From Microbacterium natoriense (GTDB taxonomy: Bacteria > Actinomycetota > Actinomycetes > Actinomycetales > Microbacteriaceae), in NCBI RefSeq assembly GCF_030816295.1, contig NZ_JAUSXV010000001.1:1488001-1552000 (forward strand): a DNA stretch of 64,000 bases, read 5' to 3'. This document shows positions 7,658 to 16,664 of the stretch, piece by piece. Below the pieces are notes generated by a model. The model searched no databases. It worked only from the letters and a program-made list of their open reading frames with translations, and had not been told where the DNA came from. A program made the position numbers and the translations under genes. The stretch's first letter is position 1. Each line of letters starts with the position of its first letter.

Positions 7658-7938
7658 CCACGCTGACTCTGATCGGCAAGCCCGACTGCCACCTCTGCGA
7701 TGTGGCTTCCGAGATCATCGACACCGTGATCGCCGATCTTCCGGATGCTGCGGCGGAGAGCATCGAGGTCGTCGAGGCTTCCATCCAGGACGACCCGGCG
7801 CTGTACGACCTGTGGTGGGAGAAGATCCCCGTCGTGCTGATCGACGGAGAACTGCATGCGCACTGGCGCTTGTCGGCCGACCGGCTGCGTTCCGCACTCG
7901 AAGAGGCCGTGGTGAACGACCTGAAGGAGACGAGATGA
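7654..7938 (+). CDS. Glutaredoxin-family protein (CHLC)
   Basis: 94 residues with a thioredoxin fold of the DUF836/glutaredoxin-2 type: TLTLIGKPDCHLCDVA gives the Cys12-x-x-Cys15 redox pair, and KIPVVLIDGE carries the cis-proline. The GTG start overlaps the rhodanese stop. Its electron donor could be mycothiol or thioredoxin; the sequence does not say. Position after a rhodanese suggests reduction of persulfides or mixed disulfides. Confidence 0.88.
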   Translation: MTTLTLIGKPDCHLCDVASEIIDTVIADLPDAAAESIEVVEASIQDDPALYDLWWEKIPVVLIDGELHAHWRLSADRLRSALEEAVVNDLKETR

Positions 7939-8237
7939 GCATCCGCCATGTCGTGAGCTGGAAGCTCGCCGCATCCGATCCCGCCGCCCGCGCCGAGCAG
8001 GCCGCCGAAGTGGCGCGCCGGCTCAACGCCCTCGACGGCGTCGTGCCGCAGCTGCTGTCGATATCGGCCGGCGCCAACGTGGCCTACCCCGACTCCAACT
8101 GGGACGTGACGCTGATCGCCGACTTCGACTCGATCGAGGCGCTCGAGCAGTACCAGGTGCACCCGGCGCACGAAGAGGTCGTCGCCTACGTGCGTTCGGT
8201 CGTCGCCTCGCGAGCGGCCGTCGACTTCGAGGTCTGA
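7935..8237 (+). CDS. Dabb-family (stress-responsive α/β barrel) protein
   Basis: 100 residues, a ferredoxin-like dimeric α/β barrel domain: MSIRHVVSWKL at the N terminus, YPDSNWDVTLIADF in the middle, and YQVHPAHEEVVAYV near the end are family hallmarks. Members range from plant stress proteins to polyketide cyclases, so the specific role is unknown. ATG overlaps the glutaredoxin stop (ATGA), making it the third gene of the operon. Confidence 0.88.
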   Translation: MSIRHVVSWKLAASDPAARAEQAAEVARRLNALDGVVPQLLSISAGANVAYPDSNWDVTLIADFDSIEALEQYQVHPAHEEVVAYVRSVVASRAAVDFEV

Positions 8238-8367
8238 CGAAAAGCACTTGCAACAAAAACGTAACCCGGGGAAACGCTGTTCGGCCGTGACGGCCCTCGA
8301 GCGCATGTCAAGATGAACACCTACCCGTTCGCGGGCGCGATCCGCCCCCGACTCCCCAGGAGCTGAC
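8238..8367 (+). promoter_or_regulatory. Leader region of the amino acid ABC operon
   Basis: 130 nt before the binding-protein gene. It holds an AT-richer stretch after 8242 (promoter likely but boxes not clear) and a palindrome GGCCGTGACGGCC near 8283. No riboswitch-like structure was recognised. A good SD (CAGGAG) precedes the ATG at 8368. Confidence 0.35.
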
Positions 8368-9177
8368 ATGCAGCGTCGCAACATCTTCGCCGGAATCGCC
8401 CTCGCGGCGACCGCCACTCTCGCCCTCGCCGGCTGCGCCAGCGGATCAGGTGCGGGTTCCGGCGGCTCGGCGGACGACCCGTACGGCCTCGTCGAGGCCG
8501 GTACGCTCACGGTCTGCTCCGACATCCCCTACCCGCCCTTCGAGTTCGAGGGCGGCGACAACGGCACGGGATACACGGGCTTCGACATCGATCTGCTCGA
8601 CGCGATCGCGAAGAAGCTCGACCTGAAGCTCTCGGTGCAGGACGTCGGCTTCGAGGCGCTGCAGTCCGGAACCACTCTGGCCAACGGCACCTGCGACCTG
8701 GGTGCATCGGCTATGACCATCACCGACGAGCGCAAGAAGAACATCGACTTCTCCGAGCCGTACTACGACTCGCTGCAGTCGCTGCTCGTGCGCACCGACT
8801 CGGGCATCAAGAGCATCGACGACCTCGACGGCAAGAACGTCGGCGTGCAGCAGGGCACCACCGGCGAGTCCTACGCGACGGAGAACGCGAAGGGTGCGCA
8901 GCTCGTGCAGTACCCGTCGGACGGCGAGCTGTGGCCCGCGATCCAGGCCGGCCAGATCGACGCGATCCTGCAGGATCAGCCGGTGAACCTCGAGCACGAG
9001 AAGGCCGACAGCGCGTACAAGATCGTCGAGACCTACGACACCGAGGAGTCCTACGGCTTCGCCTTCGAGAAGGGCAAGAAGACCGAGCTGCTCGACGCGG
9101 TCAACGGCGCTCTGAAGGACCTCCGCGACAGCGGCGACTACCAGACGATCTACGACACCTACTTCACCGCGAACTGA
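8368..9177 (+). CDS. Polar amino acid ABC transporter substrate-binding lipoprotein
   Basis: 269 residues with a lipoprotein signal (lipobox LAGC, Cys23) and a type II periplasmic-binding fold of the HisJ/GlnH family. Family motifs include [25 protein letters not shown], a [14 protein letters not shown] hinge and QDQPV near the second lobe. It delivers an amino acid to the permease and ATPase encoded directly downstream. The abundance of acidic residues and no obvious specificity signature leave the ligand open (glutamine, cystine or arginine are all possible). Confidence 0.92.
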   Translation: MQRRNIFAGIALAATATLALAGCASGSGAGSGGSADDPYGLVEAGTLTVCSDIPYPPFEFEGGDNGTGYTGFDIDLLDAIAKKLDLKLSVQDVGFEALQSGTTLANGTCDLGASAMTITDERKKNIDFSEPYYDSLQSLLVRTDSGIKSIDDLDGKNVGVQQGTTGESYATENAKGAQLVQYPSDGELWPAIQAGQIDAILQDQPVNLEHEKADSAYKIVETYDTEESYGFAFEKGKKTELLDAVNGALKDLRDSGDYQTIYDTYFTAN

Positions 9178-9209
9178 GCGGCGAGCAGGAATACAGGAGG
9201 ACCTTGACA

Positions 9210-10007
9210 ATGGCGTTGAGGCGCACTCAAAGACAGAAGCTGTACCGGTACGTCGTCTATGCCGTGCTGATCGCCGTAGTCCTCTGGGCGATCGTCACGA
9301 CGGACTGGAGCCGGATCGGACCTCTGTTCTTCGACCCCGAGATCGCGGCAAAGATGTTCCCCGGGATCATCACGACCGCACTCGTCAACACGCTGTGGTT
9401 CACGGCCGTCGCCTTCGCGGGCGGACTGCTGCTGGGCATCCTCCTCGCACTGCTCAAGATGTCGAGCATCGGTCCGTTCCGGTGGATCGCGACCGCCTGG
9501 ATCGAGCTGTTCCGCGGCCTGCCCGCGATCATGACGATCTTCGCGATCTCGCAGGTCCTTCCGATCGCGACCGGGATCTCCGGTCAGAAGCTCGGCGGTC
9601 CCGTTGTGCTCGGTCTGATCGGCCTGGTCCTCGTCGCTTCGGCGTATATGGCGGAGACGATCCGCGCCGGGCTCCAGGCCGTCCCCAAGGGGCAGACCGA
9701 GGCCGCGCGCTCGCTGGGCATGTCGCCGTTCAAGACGACCTTCTGGATCGTGGTGCCGCAGGGCTTCCGCATCATCATCCCGCCGCTGACGAACGAGTTC
9801 GTGCTGCTGCTGAAGGACACCTCGCTGCTCTTCGTGGCGGGCTCGTTCATCTGGTCGAAGGAGCTCACGAACTTCGCCAAGGACGCGACGACGCAGAACC
9901 AGAATGCGACGCCTCTGGTGATGGCCGCGATCCTCTACCTGATCGTGACGATCCCGCTCACGCGGTTCACCGCCTACCTCGAGCGACGGATGGGGAACCA
10001 GCGATGA
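9210..10007 (+). CDS. Amino acid ABC transporter permease (HisMQ family)
   Basis: 265 residues with about five or six transmembrane helices and the permease EAA-type loop ([21 protein letters not shown]). The ATG at 9210 is 9 nt after AGGAGG; a TTG at 9204 is possible but too close. One permease gene only, so the importer is probably a homodimer of this subunit. The N terminus ([10 protein letters not shown]) is basic and cytoplasmic. The stop overlaps the ATPase start. Confidence 0.92.
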   Translation: MALRRTQRQKLYRYVVYAVLIAVVLWAIVTTDWSRIGPLFFDPEIAAKMFPGIITTALVNTLWFTAVAFAGGLLLGILLALLKMSSIGPFRWIATAWIELFRGLPAIMTIFAISQVLPIATGISGQKLGGPVVLGLIGLVLVASAYMAETIRAGLQAVPKGQTEAARSLGMSPFKTTFWIVVPQGFRIIIPPLTNEFVLLLKDTSLLFVAGSFIWSKELTNFAKDATTQNQNATPLVMAAILYLIVTIPLTRFTAYLERRMGNQR

Positions 10008-10759
10008 TCACCGACCTGATCGATGTCCACGCCCCCGCGATCGACGTGCAGGGGCTCGTGAAGACGTTCGGCGACAACGAGGTGCTCAAGGGCATCGACC
10101 TCACCGTCACCGCTGGTGAGGTCGTCTGCGTGATCGGGCCCTCGGGCTCGGGTAAATCGACGCTGCTGCGCTCGGTGAACCTCCTCGAGGAGCCGACCGG
10201 CGGAAAGATCCTCATCGAGGGGATCGACATCACCGACCCCGACATCGACATCGACGGTGTGCGCACACGCATCGGCATGGTGTTCCAGAGCTTCAATCTG
10301 TTCCCGCACATGAGCGTTGTGGGCAATCTCACCATCGCTCAGCGGCGTGTGAAGAAGCGCGGCAAGGCCGAATCCGAGAAGATCGCTCACGAGATGCTCG
10401 CCAGGGTCGGCATGGCCCACAAGGCCGATGCCTATCCGACGCAGCTCTCCGGCGGCCAGCAGCAGCGTGTGGCGATTGCGCGCGCTCTGTGCATGAACCC
10501 CGACATGATGCTGTTCGACGAGCCGACGTCGGCGCTCGATCCCGAACTCGTCGGCGAGGTTCTGCAGGTCATGCGCTCGCTGGCCGACGAGGGGATGACG
10601 ATGCTCGTCGTCACGCACGAGATGGGCTTCGCGCGCGAGGTCGGCTCGCGCCTGATCTTCATGGACGGCGGCCACATCGTGGAGGAGGGCGACCCGCGTG
10701 AGGTGCTCGGCAACCCGCAGCACCAGCGCACGAAGGACTTCCTCTCCCGCGTGCTCTAG
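10004..10759 (+). CDS. Amino acid ABC transporter ATP-binding protein (GlnQ type)
   Basis: 251 residues with Walker [10 protein letters not shown] (about residues 46-54), signature [15 protein letters not shown], Walker [13 protein letters not shown], and the switch histidine in [11 protein letters not shown], a motif typical of GlnQ/HisP/ArtP ATPases. The ATG overlaps the permease stop (ATGA). A 20-bp hairpin follows. It completes an SBP-permease-ATPase importer at 8368-10759. Confidence 0.94.
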   Translation: MITDLIDVHAPAIDVQGLVKTFGDNEVLKGIDLTVTAGEVVCVIGPSGSGKSTLLRSVNLLEEPTGGKILIEGIDITDPDIDIDGVRTRIGMVFQSFNLFPHMSVVGNLTIAQRRVKKRGKAESEKIAHEMLARVGMAHKADAYPTQLSGGQQQRVAIARALCMNPDMMLFDEPTSALDPELVGEVLQVMRSLADEGMTMLVVTHEMGFAREVGSRLIFMDGGHIVEEGDPREVLGNPQHQRTKDFLSRVL

Positions 10760-10772
10760 CCCGCACTCCCTG

Positions 10773-10818
10773 TTTCACGACGAAACCCCCAGCCGCAGCT
10801 GGGGGTTTCGTCGTGAGA
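10773..10818. terminator. Long hairpin terminator, probably bidirectional
   Basis: A nearly perfect stem of about 20 bp (CACGACGAAACCCCCAGC against its complement) with a CGCA loop sits between the convergent ATPase gene and the YegP-like gene. There is no T-run, which is usual for actinobacterial terminators. Confidence 0.75.
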
Positions 10819-10832
10819 CAGGGGTGTCGGCG

Positions 10833-11015
10833 TCAGCTCTCGACCTCGACGACCTCGGCATCGGCGGCGTTGCGCTTGACCGAGTCGATGCCGTTCAGGG
10901 CACCGGACTTCGAGGCGTAGCCCTGGCCGGTCGCGATGACTTCGCCATTGCCGGCCTTCAGGCGGAATCGGTAGTCCCCGCCCTTGTCCTGATACAGCTC
11001 GAATTTGCCTGCCAT
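10833..11015 (-). CDS. YegP/DUF1508-family small protein
   Basis: 60 residues: a single DUF1508 unit beginning GKFELYQDKGGDYRFRLKA and including GYASKSGALNGIDSVKRNA. E. coli YegP has two such units, so this is the half-length form common in actinobacteria. The function is not established; a link to stress is suspected for the family. SD GAAAGGA precedes the ATG. It faces the amino acid ABC operon. Confidence 0.9.
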   Translation of the reverse strand: MAGKFELYQDKGGDYRFRLKAGNGEVIATGQGYASKSGALNGIDSVKRNAADAEVVEVES

Positions 11016-11037
11016 GAGGCGTCCTTTCTCTCCGGGT

Positions 11038-11054
11038 CGAGGGCGACGCCCTCG
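11038..11054 (-). other. Small leader hairpin upstream of the YegP-like gene
   Basis: CGAGGGC-GAC-GCCCTCG lies between a possible -10 (GATAGT on the minus strand, 11063-11068) and the SD of the YegP-like gene. Role unknown. Confidence 0.35.
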
Positions 11055-11098
11055 CGGCTCAAACTATCGTTGCGGGCACGGGGACGGAAGAGCGGGAT

Positions 11099-12178
11099 TC
11101 ATCCGCGCGGATGAACCGCGACCGGTTCGGGTGCGAGGGCGATCCGCACACGGTCGCCGAAGGCGGGCTGGATGCCTGGCGCGTGCTGCAGCCGGATGAG
11201 CTCTCCCGACTCGGTGCGAACCAGGGTGCGGCGCATGCTTCCGAGAAAGGTGCTCTCCTCCACGAAAGCGTCGGTGGCGGCATCCGCCTCTCCGGCGAAG
11301 TGCACGTTCTCAGGGCGGATGTACACGTCGACCGGGCCGTCGGCCGGGGTCTGCAGCGGCAGTCGCTGACCCCACACCGTCACGTGGTCGCCCTCGGCGA
11401 CTCCGGAGACGACGCTGGAGAGGCCCACGAAGGCTGCGACGCCCGCGGTCGCAGGTGTCGTGTACAGCTGCTCGGGAGAGCCGATCTGCTCGATGCGGCC
11501 CGAGTTCATCACAGCGATGCGGTCAGAGACGGCCAGGGCCTCTTCCTGATCATGGGTGACGAACACGGTCGTGATGCCCAGACGCAGCTGGATACGGCGG
11601 ATCTCGTCGCGCAGCTGCACGCGGACCTTCGCATCGAGGGCCGAGAGCGGCTCGTCGAGCAGCAGCACCTTGGGCTCCGTGACGAGGGCGCGCGCCAGGG
11701 CCACGCGCTGCTGCTGGCCGCCAGAGAGCTGGTGGGGGAACCGGTCCGCGAAATCCGCGAGGCCGACCAGGGCGAGGGCATCGAGCGATCGCTTCGCCGC
11801 ATCCGCCCGGTTCACACCGCGACGACGCAGGCCGAAGGCCGTGTTGTCGACCACTCGCAGGTGCGGGAACAGCGAGTACGACTGGAAGACCATCCCGATG
11901 TCGCGCTTGTTGGTCGGCACCCGAGAGACGTCTCCACCGCCCAGCAGCACCGCGCCCTGGTCGGCGATCTCGAGCCCGGCGAGCACCCGCAGCAGGGTGG
12001 TCTTGCCGCAGCCGGAGGGGCCGAGCAGAGACACGAACTCGCCGGGCGCGATGTCGAGGTCGACGCCGTGCAGAACGGTGGTGCCCGCGTAGCTCTTCAC
12101 GATCCCCTGCAGCTGCACGCGGGTGCCCTCACCGGCATCGGCGAGCAGCATGTTGTCGGCGGTACGGGGGAGGGTCAT
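11099..12178 (-). CDS. PotA/FbpC-type ABC transporter ATP-binding protein
   Basis: 359 residues: an ABC domain (Walker A GPSGCGKTT, signature [15 protein letters not shown], Walker B VLLLDEPLSALD) followed by a TOBE-type regulatory domain (VYIRPENVHFAGE, about residues 275-359). The subfamily serves spermidine/putrescine, iron(III), phosphonate and thiamine importers. ATG at 12178 overlaps the stop of the upstream permease gene. It is the last gene of a four-gene operon (binding protein, permease, permease, ATPase) read on the minus strand from 15043. Confidence 0.92.
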   Translation of the reverse strand: MTLPRTADNMLLADAGEGTRVQLQGIVKSYAGTTVLHGVDLDIAPGEFVSLLGPSGCGKTTLLRVLAGLEIADQGAVLLGGGDVSRVPTNKRDIGMVFQSYSLFPHLRVVDNTAFGLRRRGVNRADAAKRSLDALALVGLADFADRFPHQLSGGQQQRVALARALVTEPKVLLLDEPLSALDAKVRVQLRDEIRRIQLRLGITTVFVTHDQEEALAVSDRIAVMNSGRIEQIGSPEQLYTTPATAGVAAFVGLSSVVSGVAEGDHVTVWGQRLPLQTPADGPVDVYIRPENVHFAGEADAATDAFVEESTFLGSMRRTLVRTESGELIRLQHAPGIQPAFGDRVRIALAPEPVAVHPRG

Positions 12179-12969
12179 GAGCGGGCCTTTCCGGTGCCGC
12201 GGGCGACGCGACCGATGACGAGGAGCAGGACGAAGCAGAACAGCAGGGCCAGCAGGGTGAAGATCGCAGGCAGGTAGCCGTCCTGCTTCTGCACGACGAC
12301 CATGGCGGTCTGGAACACGGGGCGGTTCAGGAGCGACGCGATCGTGAACTCGCCGAGCACGACGGCGACCGAGATGAGCGACGCGGCGAGCAGTCCCTGA
12401 CGGAGGTTCGGGGCGAGCACCTGGAACACCACTGTGGTCCACGACGCGCCGAGGGAGCGAGCGGCCTCGGTGAGCGTGCGGATGTCGACCGCGTCGATGG
12501 ATGCCTGGATCGATCGGTAGGCGAACGGCAGCACGGTGATGCCGTAGGCGAGGGCGAGAGTCCAGGCGCCGGTGCCGAGCGTTCGACCGATCTGCAGGTA
12601 GATCGGCGCGAGGCCGACGACGAGCACGATGGCCGGGATCGAGATCGGCAGCAGAGCCGCGAACTCGAACGCCGGACGCATCTTCGCGAAGCGCAGGTTC
12701 ACGAGGATCATGGTGGGCGCCAGGACGAACAGCACGATCGCGACCGTGATCACGGCGAGCAGCAGCGAGTTGCCGAGCCCCGTCCAGATCGGCTTGAGCG
12801 TCGCCGCCATCGCGGGGTCGAAGAGGCTCGCCCAGCGCTTCAGCGAGTACGAGCCGTCAGCCATCTTCACGGTGTACAGGAAGGTCGCCAGCAGCGGGAT
12901 CGCGAAGAACGCACCGACCAGGATGCCTATGATCCAGCGGGTCGGGCGTGAAGGGGCGAGCGGATTCAT
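12175..12969 (-). CDS. ABC transporter permease (PotC/FbpB-like), second permease
   Basis: 264 residues, about six transmembrane helices, with the EAA loop EAARSLGASWTTVVFQVLAP. The ATG at 12969 overlaps the stop of the first permease gene, and its own stop overlaps the ATPase start. It forms the membrane channel with the 12966-13898 product. Confidence 0.92.
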   Translation of the reverse strand: MNPLAPSRPTRWIIGILVGAFFAIPLLATFLYTVKMADGSYSLKRWASLFDPAMAATLKPIWTGLGNSLLLAVITVAIVLFVLAPTMILVNLRFAKMRPAFEFAALLPISIPAIVLVVGLAPIYLQIGRTLGTGAWTLALAYGITVLPFAYRSIQASIDAVDIRTLTEAARSLGASWTTVVFQVLAPNLRQGLLAASLISVAVVLGEFTIASLLNRPVFQTAMVVVQKQDGYLPAIFTLLALLFCFVLLLVIGRVARGTGKARS

Positions 12970-13898
12970 GCCTGCCACCTCGCTGCCCGGCGCTGGACGA
13001 GCGAGTACAGGCCCATGACGACTCCCACGACGACGATCATGCCGAGCGCCAGGGCGCCGGCGAGGTTCTCTCGGCCGAGCACGGTCTCGCTGGTGAGCGC
13101 GGCGCGGATCTGGAGAGGGACGATCTGCGAACCCTGACTGGCGAGCGCCGCGGCAGTCGCGTACGACGAGAACGCGTTCGCGAACAGCAGCAGCAGGCTC
13201 GCGAGGAACGAGGGGGCGAGGACCGGAATGCCGATGCGCAGCCAGAAGCTCGACCGGGTGCCTCCGAGGGTGAGGTTCGCCTCGGACCACTGCGGCTTGA
13301 GGGCGGCGAGTGCGGGCATGAACGTGATGACCATGAGCGGGATCTGGAAGTAGATGTAGGGCAGGATCAGCCCCGGCAACTCGTAGAGCCAGGTGCCGTT
13401 CGCGAAGATGTCGATGCCGAAGCTCTCCTGGAGGAACACCTTCACGACGCCTTGGATGCCGATCGTGGCGATGAAGACGAACGCGAGCATGACGCCGCCG
13501 AACTGGGCGAGCACGCCTGCCGCTGCATCGACGGTCTGCCGGACGAGTCCCTCCGGATTCATGCCGAGCAGCGCGTAGCAGACCAGCGCGCCGACGAGCG
13601 CGCCGACGAGCGCGGTCAGCAGTGAGACCCAGGCCGAATTGGCGAAGGTGTTCAGGACTACGGGGTCGCCGAGAGCGGCGACGTTGGTCCACGTGAAGGT
13701 GCCGTCCTTGGTGAAGAAACCCGACCCGATGGCGAGGATCGTCGGAACGGCGAGGAACAGGATGACGTAGGCGGCGAAGGGGACGAGACCGAGCCAGGAG
13801 AGGGAAGGGGCGAACCGCCGGGCCCGCGCGCGCGGCGCGAGCCCGGCGGAGGGGGCGGATGCCGCAGCATCCGCCCCCGTCTGCGTGAGGGTGGTCAC
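12966..13898 (-). CDS. ABC transporter permease (PotB-like), first permease
   Basis: 310 residues. A disordered Ala-rich N terminus (about residues 1-35) precedes six transmembrane segments; the EAA-type loop is seen near LGGTRSSFWLRIGIP. The GTG start at 13898 overlaps the binding-protein stop (GTGA), and longer in-frame readings upstream are only shadows. The DNA encoding residues 7-16 forms a perfect 12-bp hairpin (13851-13878), matching a similar placement in the sugar importer operon near 57.9 kb. Confidence 0.9.
   Translation of the reverse strand: MTTLTQTGADAAASAPSAGLAPRARARRFAPSLSWLGLVPFAAYVILFLAVPTILAIGSGFFTKDGTFTWTNVAALGDPVVLNTFANSAWVSLLTALVGALVGALVCYALLGMNPEGLVRQTVDAAAGVLAQFGGVMLAFVFIATIGIQGVVKVFLQESFGIDIFANGTWLYELPGLILPYIYFQIPLMVITFMPALAALKPQWSEANLTLGGTRSSFWLRIGIPVLAPSFLASLLLLFANAFSSYATAAALASQGSQIVPLQIRAALTSETVLGRENLAGALALGMIVVVGVVMGLYSLVQRRAARWQA
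13851..13878 (-). promoter_or_regulatory. Intragenic 12-bp hairpin at the binding-protein/permease junction
   Basis: GGGGGCGGATGC and GCATCCGCCCCC with a CGCA loop fall inside the first codons of the permease gene, just after the binding-protein stop at 13895. Such stem-loops often stabilise the upstream message or attenuate downstream expression. Confidence 0.55.
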
Positions 13899-15043
13899 TG
13901 AACCGCCGCTGCCCACTTCTCGCCGAGCAGCTTTCCGGCATCGGTGGACTGCTGTTCGGTCGGGACGACCGTGTCCGACGGGGCCTCGGGGAGAGCGGCT
14001 GCGAGCTCGGCGTCGATCGTGCCGGCATCCGTCATCGCCTCCATGCGGGCCGGACGCGCGCCACCCTTCAGCCACAGGTTCTGCACCTCGTCGCTGTACA
14101 GGAACTCCTGCCACAGACGGGCGGCTGCAGGATGCGGGGCGTCGATGTTGATGGCCTGGTTGTAGTAGCCCGCGTAGCCGGTGCCGTCGAGGACCACGAC
14201 CTTCCAGTTCTTGTTGCCGTTCTCGCCCTGAGCGTGGGCCGCGTTCAGGTAGTCCCAGTCGAAGACGACCGGGGTCTCGCCGCTCGCGACGGTCGCGGTG
14301 GTGACATCGACCTTGAGCAGATTGCCGGCCTTCTGCAGCTCGCTGAAGAAGTCGATGCCGGGCTGGAAGTCGTCGAGCGTGCCGTCGGACTGCACCGTGG
14401 CGAGGCCCACGGCCGCGAAGGCCGCGCCGGCCTGCGTGGGGTCGCCGTTGATCGCGACGGCGCCCTTGTAGTCGGCTCCGAGCAGGTCGTCGAGGGTCTT
14501 CGGCGCGTCGAACTTCGAGGAGTCGTATCCGATCGACATGTACCCGCCGTAGTCGCCGACGAACAGGCCGGTCGGCTCCTTCAGCGCGTCCGGAATGTCG
14601 TCGAACGTCTGCACCTTGTAGGGCGCGAACTGGTCGGTGTTCTGCAGCGCGACGGCGAGGCCGAGGTCGAAGACGTCGGGAGCGGTGTCGAGGCCCTTGT
14701 TGGTCTCCGCGGCCTGGATCTCTTCGGCGCTCGAGACGTCAGGGGAGGCCTCGTTGATCGTGATCTCGGGGTACTTCTCGGCGAACAGGTCGAGGATCTC
14801 GCCGTAGTTCGCCCAGTCACGGGGGAGCGCGATGACGTTCAGCGCGCCCTCGGCCTTCGCTGCCGCCTCGAGGTCGGCGAATGTGCCGAAGTCGGCGACG
14901 GTGGTGGCGGATGCCGCGTCGACCTTGTCGGAGCCGGCTGCCGGAGTGTCGCCGCCGCTTGCGCAGCCGGTCAGTGCGAGCGCGGCCGTGGCGGCGAGGG
15001 CGATGCCGGCGCCGAAGCGGGCGCGGCGGGGGAAGTGTGCCAT
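13895..15043 (-). CDS. ABC transporter substrate-binding lipoprotein (PotD/iron/phosphonate class)
   Basis: 382 residues with a signal peptide and lipobox (LTGC, near residue 27). The mature part has the two-lobe fold of extracellular solute-binding family 1/PotD proteins (LNVIALPRDWANYGEILDLFAEKYP; PVVFDWDYLNAAHA; YNQAINIDAPHPAAARLWQEFLYSDEVQ). The ligand cannot be read from sequence; spermidine/putrescine, ferric iron and aminoethylphosphonate are the options for this operon type. It is first in the operon and is preceded by a 241-nt region with unusual symmetry. Confidence 0.9.
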   Translation of the reverse strand: MAHFPRRARFGAGIALAATAALALTGCASGGDTPAAGSDKVDAASATTVADFGTFADLEAAAKAEGALNVIALPRDWANYGEILDLFAEKYPEITINEASPDVSSAEEIQAAETNKGLDTAPDVFDLGLAVALQNTDQFAPYKVQTFDDIPDALKEPTGLFVGDYGGYMSIGYDSSKFDAPKTLDDLLGADYKGAVAINGDPTQAGAAFAAVGLATVQSDGTLDDFQPGIDFFSELQKAGNLLKVDVTTATVASGETPVVFDWDYLNAAHAQGENGNKNWKVVVLDGTGYAGYYNQAINIDAPHPAAARLWQEFLYSDEVQNLWLKGGARPARMEAMTDAGTIDAELAAALPEAPSDTVVPTEQQSTDAGKLLGEKWAAAVQ

Positions 15044-15059
15044 GAGGGTCCTCTCGGTG

Positions 15060-15079
15060 ACCGGCGCGGGTACGCCGGT
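15060..15079 (-). other. Leader hairpin upstream of the binding-protein gene
   Basis: ACCGGCG-CGGGTA-CGCCGGT lies about 17 nt before the ATG at 15043, so it would be in the 5' UTR and near the SD. A -10-like TAGCGT lies upstream on the minus strand. Role unknown. Confidence 0.4.
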
Positions 15080-15192
15080 TCGGGTTGCGAGTGGACGCTA
15101 CGGGACGGAGGTGACCGGTGAGTCGGCGACGGGTGAATGGCGGGTGTCCGGGCGGTGGCCGGATCGGATGCCGTCGCCCCGACGGCGCCAAG

Positions 15193-15259
15193 GAAGGACG
15201 ACTGCGCCTCGGAAGGACGAACGCTCCGGCTTCGTCCTTCGGTAGCGCGGTCGTCCTTC
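15193..15259. promoter_or_regulatory. Mirror-symmetric array of four 9-mers (GAAGGACGA)
   Basis: GAAGGACGA occurs at 15193-15201 and 15212-15220, and its complement TCGTCCTTC at 15232-15240 and 15251-15259. Each pair is 19 nt apart and the whole array is symmetric about 15226. It lies between the end of the GNAT gene and the ABC importer operon. It could be a multi-site operator or a double stem-loop terminator for the GNAT gene. Confidence 0.55.
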
Positions 15260-15284
15260 GGGGGTGGAGCCCTCGGATGCCGGG

Positions 15285-15797
15285 TCAGCGTGAGACGGCG
15301 TACTTGAAGCCGAGATGAGAGCCGACGTAGCCGAGCCGTTCGTAGAAGCGATGCGCCTCGACGCGCGCGGCATCCGAGGTGAGCTGGATCATCGCGGCTC
15401 CCAGTGCGGGCGCCGCGGCATCCGACACCCAGCGCATCATCGCGGAGCCGATTCCTGACGAGCGAAGGTCGCTGCGCACACGCACCGCCTCCACGAGCAG
15501 GCGCCGGGCGCCGCGCCGTGCCATGCCGGGAATCGATGTGAGCTGAAGCGTCGCGACGATCTGCCCGTCGAGCTCGACGACCACGAGATCGTTCGAGGGA
15601 TCTCCGAGGACGTCGGCCAGTCCGGCCTGGTACGCAGGGCGGTCTTCGACAGACGCGACGTCGCCGCGCGAAGCACTGATCGGGTCGTCGGCGAGCAGAG
15701 CGATGACGGCATCCGCGTCGTGCACCGTCGCCCGGCGCAGGGTGGCGCTTCCGGCACGGGAGTCGAGCGGGCGAGGCAGCGGGAGGACATCGAGCAT
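15285..15797 (-). CDS. GNAT-family N-acetyltransferase
   Basis: 170 residues with a complete GNAT domain: TLRRATVHDADAVIALLADD at the start, acetyl-CoA loop region VRVRSDLRSSGIGSAMMRW (about residues 107-125), and EAHRFYERLGYVGSHLGF near the end. The acceptor is unknown. The ATG at 15797 has no SD but a CAGACT box 6 nt upstream (15804-15809), suggesting a leaderless message. It is divergent from the TauE/SafE gene. Confidence 0.88.
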   Translation of the reverse strand: MLDVLPLPRPLDSRAGSATLRRATVHDADAVIALLADDPISASRGDVASVEDRPAYQAGLADVLGDPSNDLVVVELDGQIVATLQLTSIPGMARRGARRLLVEAVRVRSDLRSSGIGSAMMRWVSDAAAPALGAAMIQLTSDAARVEAHRFYERLGYVGSHLGFKYAVSR

Positions 15798-15803
15798 GCA
15801 GCC

Positions 15804-15809
15804 AGTCTG
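15804..15809 (-). promoter_or_regulatory. -10 element (CAGACT) of a probably leaderless promoter
   Basis: CAGACT on the minus strand ends 6 nt before the GNAT ATG at 15797. Confidence 0.4.
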
Positions 15810-15822
15810 ACATCCTGGACGG

Positions 15823-16647
15823 ATGGACATCGGCGCTGTGCTCGGGCTCGAGCAGCTCACGTGGGGCACGCTGATCCTCGTCGTCGTGGCCGCGTTCTGC
15901 GCGGGGTGGATCGATGCCGTCGTCGGCGGCGGAGGGCTGCTGCAGCTGCCCGCACTGCTGCTGATCCCCGGCATCACACCCGTGCAGGCGCTCGCCACGA
16001 ACAAGCTCGGCTCGGTCTTCGGCACGGCCACGAGCAGCGTCACCTACTACCGGCGGGCGAAGCCAGACATTCGAACAGCCCTTCCGATGGCAGCGATCGC
16101 CTTAGCCGGATCCTTCGGAGGAGCGGCGGTCGCGACCGTGCTCCCGTCATCCGCGTTCAAGCCGATCATCGTCGTCGCCCTGCTGGCCGTCGCTCTGTTC
16201 ACGGCGTTCAAGCCGCAGCTGGGCGCCGCGACGCAGCTGCGGTTCCACGGGCACAAGCATCACATCGCGGCGGGGGCCGCGGGCCTCGGCATCGGCTTCT
16301 ACGACGGCATGATCGGCCCGGGAACGGGCACGTTCCTCGTGATCACGCTGGTCGCGCTGCTCGGCTACGACTTCCTGCAGGCGAGTGCGAAGGCGAAGAT
16401 CGTGAACTTCGCGACCAACGCCGGCGCGCTCATCCTGTTCATCCCGCACGGCGCCGTGTTGTGGCTGCTCGGCGGCATCCTCGCCGTGGCCAACGTGGCC
16501 GGAAGCTATCTGGGCTCGCGGATGGCGATCTCTCGCGGGACGACGTTCATCCGCGTGGTCTTCCTCGTCGTCGTCATCGCGCTCATCGCGAAGCTCGGCG
16601 TCGACGTGTGGAACGAGAACATCGCGCCGGGACTCGCTGCTCTCTGA
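15823..16647 (+). CDS. TauE/SafE (TSUP) family membrane transporter, YfcA-like
   Basis: 274 residues with about eight transmembrane helices in two repeats. The first repeat begins AFCAGWIDAVVGGGGLLQLPALL, with NKLGSVFGTATS after it, and the second contains YDGMIGPGTGTFLVITLV. This is the arrangement of TSUP proteins thought to export sulfite, sulfonates or other organic anions. The substrate is not predictable. It is followed by a repeat-rich region and a strong terminator before the convergent aspS. Confidence 0.92.
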   Translation: MDIGAVLGLEQLTWGTLILVVVAAFCAGWIDAVVGGGGLLQLPALLLIPGITPVQALATNKLGSVFGTATSSVTYYRRAKPDIRTALPMAAIALAGSFGGAAVATVLPSSAFKPIIVVALLAVALFTAFKPQLGAATQLRFHGHKHHIAAGAAGLGIGFYDGMIGPGTGTFLVITLVALLGYDFLQASAKAKIVNFATNAGALILFIPHGAVLWLLGGILAVANVAGSYLGSRMAISRGTTFIRVVFLVVVIALIAKLGVDVWNENIAPGLAAL

Positions 16648-16664
16648 CGCACCGCTTCACCTCA

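Noticed and set aside
12970..14114. Longer start for the first PotB-like permease (to 14114)
   Set aside because: The extra N-terminal residues are Arg-rich shadow of the binding-protein gene; the GTG at 13898 overlapping the stop fits the operon.
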